A DNA stretch of 25,871 nucleotides. Source: a virus. A program made the translations under genes and the position numbers. This document shows positions 22,881 through 25,871 of the stretch, piece by piece; the first letter of the stretch is position 1; the number at the start of each line of letters is the position of its first letter. The DNA lies in the IMG/VR virus record IMGVR_UViG_3300030060_005195, positions 1 through 25,871 of that record; one strand, 5' to 3'. The notes under the pieces were generated by a model that was not told where the DNA came from, ran no database searches, and saw only the letters and a list, made by a program, of their open reading frames with translations.

Positions 22881-25295
22881 ATGAGTAAACAAAATAAATT
22901 TAAGATAGTAATACCTTCATATAATAATGAAAAGTGGGTAGAATATAATACTGCAAGTATAATTAGTCAAACATATAAAAATTATGACGTATTATATATC
23001 AACGACAAATCAACTGATAATACACCTGAACTAATAAAAAACATTAAGGAAAAATACAATCTAGAAAATTGGACAATATTAAATAATCCTGAAAACATGC
23101 AGAGAGGATATAATGTTAATCCTAACGCTCCACATATTATTGATTTTATGGATAGTGAAGATGATATTTTGATGTTTGTAGATGGAGATGATTGGTTAAT
23201 AAATGATAAGGTGTTAGAAAACTTAAATAATTACTACAATCAAAACGATCCATGGATGACGTATGGTGGAATGTATTGTTGGCCAAGTAATCAAAAGGCT
23301 CATCCACAAAATACAGAATATAGTGACCATGTTCATAACAATAAATTGTACAGGCAAGATATTTGGAGAGCAAGTCATTTAAGAAGTTTTAAGTGGTTCT
23401 TATATAAGCAGATAAAAAAAGAAGACCTTATTTGGAGTAAAACAGGAGAATATTACTATAATGCAGAGGACTTGGCAGTTTCTTATTTTTGCCTAGAGAT
23501 GTGTCCTAAACATAAAATTGGAGTAGTTGACTTTCCAACTTATGCCTACAATGAAGATCCAGAAATTGTAGCAAGAGGATTAGCTAGACAAGACAAGGAT
23601 ATTCAAAATCCTGAAGGACAAGAGGCAGAGATTAGAGCTAAAACTCCATACGAAACCTTACCATTTGAAGATGAAGAATACTTTTTAGTACCTCAACTTG
23701 CTGGTGGATTAGGTAATATGATGTTTCAAATAGCGTCAGCTAAAGGTATATCTGCAAATAATAGCCATACTGTCGCAACAGATTTTACGCATTTAGGAAC
23801 AATACATAGACTTCCAACTGAATATAAAGGTAATATATTTAGAAATGTAAAACAATTATCTGAACATCTAAAAGGAGAAAGAATAGACGTAGCAAAATTT
23901 GAATATTCTGATGTTAAACTAAATAGAGTTCACACACAACTAACAGGTTACTATCAATCTCCTAAATACTTTGACCACATAAGAGATGAAATAATAAACT
24001 TTTTCTCTCCAACTGAAGAAATAAATTCATACATTGAAGATAAGTATGGTAAAATTGATGACTTTGTTTCAATACATATTAGAAGAGGAGACTACACAAA
24101 ATTATCACAGTATCACCATAATTTAGATATATCTTATTATGAAAATGCAATAGATTATTTTTCAGGTCATAATTTTATGGTGTTTAGTGATGATATAGAA
24201 TGGTGTAAAGAAAATTTTGATTTTTCACCTGATTCTAAATTTATTGAAGGAGAAGAAGATTATATAGATTTATATATGATGTCAAAATGCCAGCACAATA
24301 TAATAGCAAACTCAACTTTTAGTTGGTGGGCAGCATACTTAAATACAAATTCTAATAAAAGTGTAGTTTATCCTGATAAATGGTTTGGACCTGCAAATGC
24401 AGATAAATTTTCAACTCAAGATTTATTTCCAAATGATTGGGTATGTTTAAGTGAAAATTTACCAGTAAAGTGTATGAATATGTTTGATGATGCATGTGCA
24501 CACTTAGCTAAAGAAAATGGAAGATATTCTTCAGTACATGGTAAAATATCAAAGCATGTTAAATTTACAAGGGGAAACACTGATACACAATGGCCATCTA
24601 TATTTACTGACGAGCATCTATATAGTAATGTAAAAGTCGGAGGTAAAAGGATAGGATGGTTGATGGAAACTAGAGAAGTTTATCCACAACGATATGTAGA
24701 CTTTGAAAAATATAAAGATAATTTTGAATTTGTAATGACTCATGACCAAGAGTTATTAGACAAATATCCAAATAATACAAAGTTCGTTCCCTTTGGAGGT
24801 TGTTGGATAAAGGATAATAATTTTAGAGTTTCTGAAAAAAGTAAGGATATATCGATGATTTATTCCAATAAGACTTTTTTAGAAGGACACAAACTTAGAC
24901 ACGAAGTAGCAAATAAAATATCAGGAATAGATTTATTTGGTAGAGGTACAAGTAATCCTGTTGAAATAAAAGAAGATGCAACTATAGATTATAGATTCTC
25001 TATTGTAATAGAAAACTCTAAATGTAAAAATTACTTTACGGAAAAATTAGTAGACTGTTTAGCAGTCGGTACAGTACCAATATATTGGGGTTGTCCTAAT
25101 ATAGGTGATTTTTTCAATAAGGAAGGAATACTTTCGTTTAATTCATTTGATGAGTTAAAAGGCATAATTGATATGGGTAATTTTGAGACAAAATATAATA
25201 GTATGATGAATGCAATTTTAGAAAACGTAGAATTAGCAAAAAAGTATAATGTCACAGAAGATTGGATGTATGAAAATATTAGTGAATTGTTTTAG
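22881..25295 (+). CDS. Three-domain glycosyltransferase fusion: GT2, GT11-type and GT10-type fucosyltransferase
   Basis: The 804-residue product joins three enzyme domains. Residues about 7-226: GT2, with KIVIPSYNNEKWVEYNT and FVDGDDW. Residues about 267-525: GT11 alpha-1,2-fucosyltransferase-like, with LAGGLGNMMFQ, SIHIRRGDYT and IIANSTFSWWAAYLN. Residues about 590-760: GT10 alpha-1,3/4-fucosyltransferase-like, with SIVIENSKCKNYFTEKLVDC and GTVPIYWGCPNIGDFF. All three hallmark motif sets are present, so the domains may all be active; the likely activity is successive addition of a sugar and of two fucoses to a cytoplasmic or membrane-linked acceptor. No membrane segment is apparent. GTG at 22869 would add four residues, but ATG at 22881 directly after the epimerase stop is preferred. 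I see no internal stop or frameshift. Confidence 0.88.
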   Translation: MSKQNKFKIVIPSYNNEKWVEYNTASIISQTYKNYDVLYINDKSTDNTPELIKNIKEKYNLENWTILNNPENMQRGYNVNPNAPHIIDFMDSEDDILMFVDGDDWLINDKVLENLNNYYNQNDPWMTYGGMYCWPSNQKAHPQNTEYSDHVHNNKLYRQDIWRASHLRSFKWFLYKQIKKEDLIWSKTGEYYYNAEDLAVSYFCLEMCPKHKIGVVDFPTYAYNEDPEIVARGLARQDKDIQNPEGQEAEIRAKTPYETLPFEDEEYFLVPQLAGGLGNMMFQIASAKGISANNSHTVATDFTHLGTIHRLPTEYKGNIFRNVKQLSEHLKGERIDVAKFEYSDVKLNRVHTQLTGYYQSPKYFDHIRDEIINFFSPTEEINSYIEDKYGKIDDFVSIHIRRGDYTKLSQYHHNLDISYYENAIDYFSGHNFMVFSDDIEWCKENFDFSPDSKFIEGEEDYIDLYMMSKCQHNIIANSTFSWWAAYLNTNSNKSVVYPDKWFGPANADKFSTQDLFPNDWVCLSENLPVKCMNMFDDACAHLAKENGRYSSVHGKISKHVKFTRGNTDTQWPSIFTDEHLYSNVKVGGKRIGWLMETREVYPQRYVDFEKYKDNFEFVMTHDQELLDKYPNNTKFVPFGGCWIKDNNFRVSEKSKDISMIYSNKTFLEGHKLRHEVANKISGIDLFGRGTSNPVEIKEDATIDYRFSIVIENSKCKNYFTEKLVDCLAVGTVPIYWGCPNIGDFFNKEGILSFNSFDELKGIIDMGNFETKYNSMMNAILENVELAKKYNVTEDWMYENISELF

Positions 25296-25296
25296 C

Positions 25297-25324
25297 ATGT
25301 CGAATAATTTTATTATATTATAGT
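25297..25324 (+). promoter_or_regulatory. Promoter-like motif, copy D (upstream of carbamoyltransferase gene)
   Basis: ATGTCG at 25297-25302 is followed after 16 bases by TATAGT at 25319-25324, and the bases between include TTATATT, as in copies A, B and C. It is most like copy C. The -10-like box is 12 bases ahead of the chosen ATG at 25337. Confidence 0.6.
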
Positions 25325-25336
25325 ATGGAGAACAAA

Positions 25337-25871
25337 ATGATGAATACTTTGAGTTTATATGGATCTCACGATGCAGGAGCAGTTTTTGTAGATTATACTG
25401 GAAAATTAAAGATTTTAGAGTATGAGAGATTTGTACAAAAAAGATACGCAATGTACTCTGATATGTTTGATTCAAGAGAAAAAGACTTAGGTACAAATCA
25501 GAAGTCACGAGAAATGTTCATAGATTATATAGTTTCACAGATAGCAAACCCAAATAACCTAAACATAGTTTACGCAGGTTTATCAGAAACAGATATAGAA
25601 TATCTAAAATTAAGGTTTCCAAATTCTACCTTTAAGATGTGCGGTCATCATATATCTCATGCAGCATCAGGCTTTTTTACTTCTAATTATGATGAAGCTA
25701 TAATATTTTCTGTTGATGGTGGAGGTGTAGATAATGGAATGGTTGCCTTCACTAAAGTATTTAAGGGAAGTGGAAAAAATATAGAACTACTTGAAACTCC
25801 TGATATAAATTTAGGTGTAGCGTATGGTAGAATAGGATGTCCTATATCTGAAATAAAACCTGGACCAGACT
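25337..25871 (+). CDS. Carbamoyltransferase, NodU/CmcH family (3' partial)
   Basis: The frame is open to the window end; 178 residues are visible. YGSHDAGAVFVDYTG near the start and GHHISHAASGFFTS followed by DEAIIFSVDGGGVDNG match the N-terminal kinase-like fold of carbamoyltransferases, with the HHxxHA carbamoyl-phosphate/metal site. The family transfers carbamoyl groups to sugars or antibiotics, consistent with decoration of the glycan made by the upstream cluster. Whole proteins of this family are about 550-600 residues, so most of the gene is outside. In-frame ATGs are at 25325, 25337 and 25340; GGAG at 25327-25330 favours 25337 or 25340, and the first abuts the -10 box. Confidence 0.85.
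   Translation, partial: MMNTLSLYGSHDAGAVFVDYTGKLKILEYERFVQKRYAMYSDMFDSREKDLGTNQKSREMFIDYIVSQIANPNNLNIVYAGLSETDIEYLKLRFPNSTFKMCGHHISHAASGFFTSNYDEAIIFSVDGGGVDNGMVAFTKVFKGSGKNIELLETPDINLGVAYGRIGCPISEIKPGPD

Overview
The window is a stretch of a T4-like bacteriophage genome. It is AT-rich, by eye about two thirds A+T, and every supported gene lies on the + strand, packed tightly with many ATGA and TAATG overlaps. The evidence is a run of T4-type replication proteins: gp32-like single-strand binding protein, UvsX, a 5'-3' exonuclease of the T4 RNase H type, gp41-like helicase and gp43-like family B polymerase. With them come genes typical of marine T4-like phages: chaperonins, a PD-(D/E)XK nuclease, glycosyltransferases and a carbamoyltransferase. 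The host cannot be read from the sequence; an AT-rich marine bacterium is a reasonable guess.

Layout. Positions 1-4685 hold replication and recombination genes (gp32 fragment, a 49-residue protein, uvsX, a possible structured RNA and a terminator, then exonuclease and helicase behind a promoter). Positions 4777-10685 are a nucleotide and DNA-modification operon: adenosylcobalamin-dependent (class II) ribonucleotide reductase, small zinc-ribbon protein, flavoprotein-like protein, a thymidylate-synthase-fold enzyme with the signature of dCMP hydroxymethylase (T4 gp42), a small protein, a clear homologue of T4 DNA beta-glucosyltransferase, and dUTPase. Positions 10778-13228 are the DNA polymerase. 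Positions 13289-15928 are a groES-groEL operon with three small genes, closed by a terminator. Positions 15972-17538 hold a Cas4/RecB-like nuclease, a SLOG-like protein and a ribbon-helix-helix protein. Positions 17554 to the end are a glycan cluster: two GT4 enzymes, two unrecognised proteins, a GT2 enzyme, an NAD-dependent sugar epimerase, a three-domain GT2-GT11-GT10 fusion and a carbamoyltransferase cut by the window edge.

How it fits together. The hydroxymethylase and glucosyltransferase, one small gene apart, predict that this phage replaces cytosine in its DNA with hydroxymethylcytosine and glucosylates it, as T4 does. The reductase and dUTPase would feed the same nucleotide pool. The promoter-distal sugar cluster looks like a separate programme that builds a fucose-containing, possibly carbamoylated glycan on the virion or host surface. 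Four intergenic sites share a promoter-like motif (ATGTCA, 16-17 bases, then a TATACT-like box), which suggests that exonuclease-helicase, polymerase, nuclease and carbamoyltransferase units are co-regulated.
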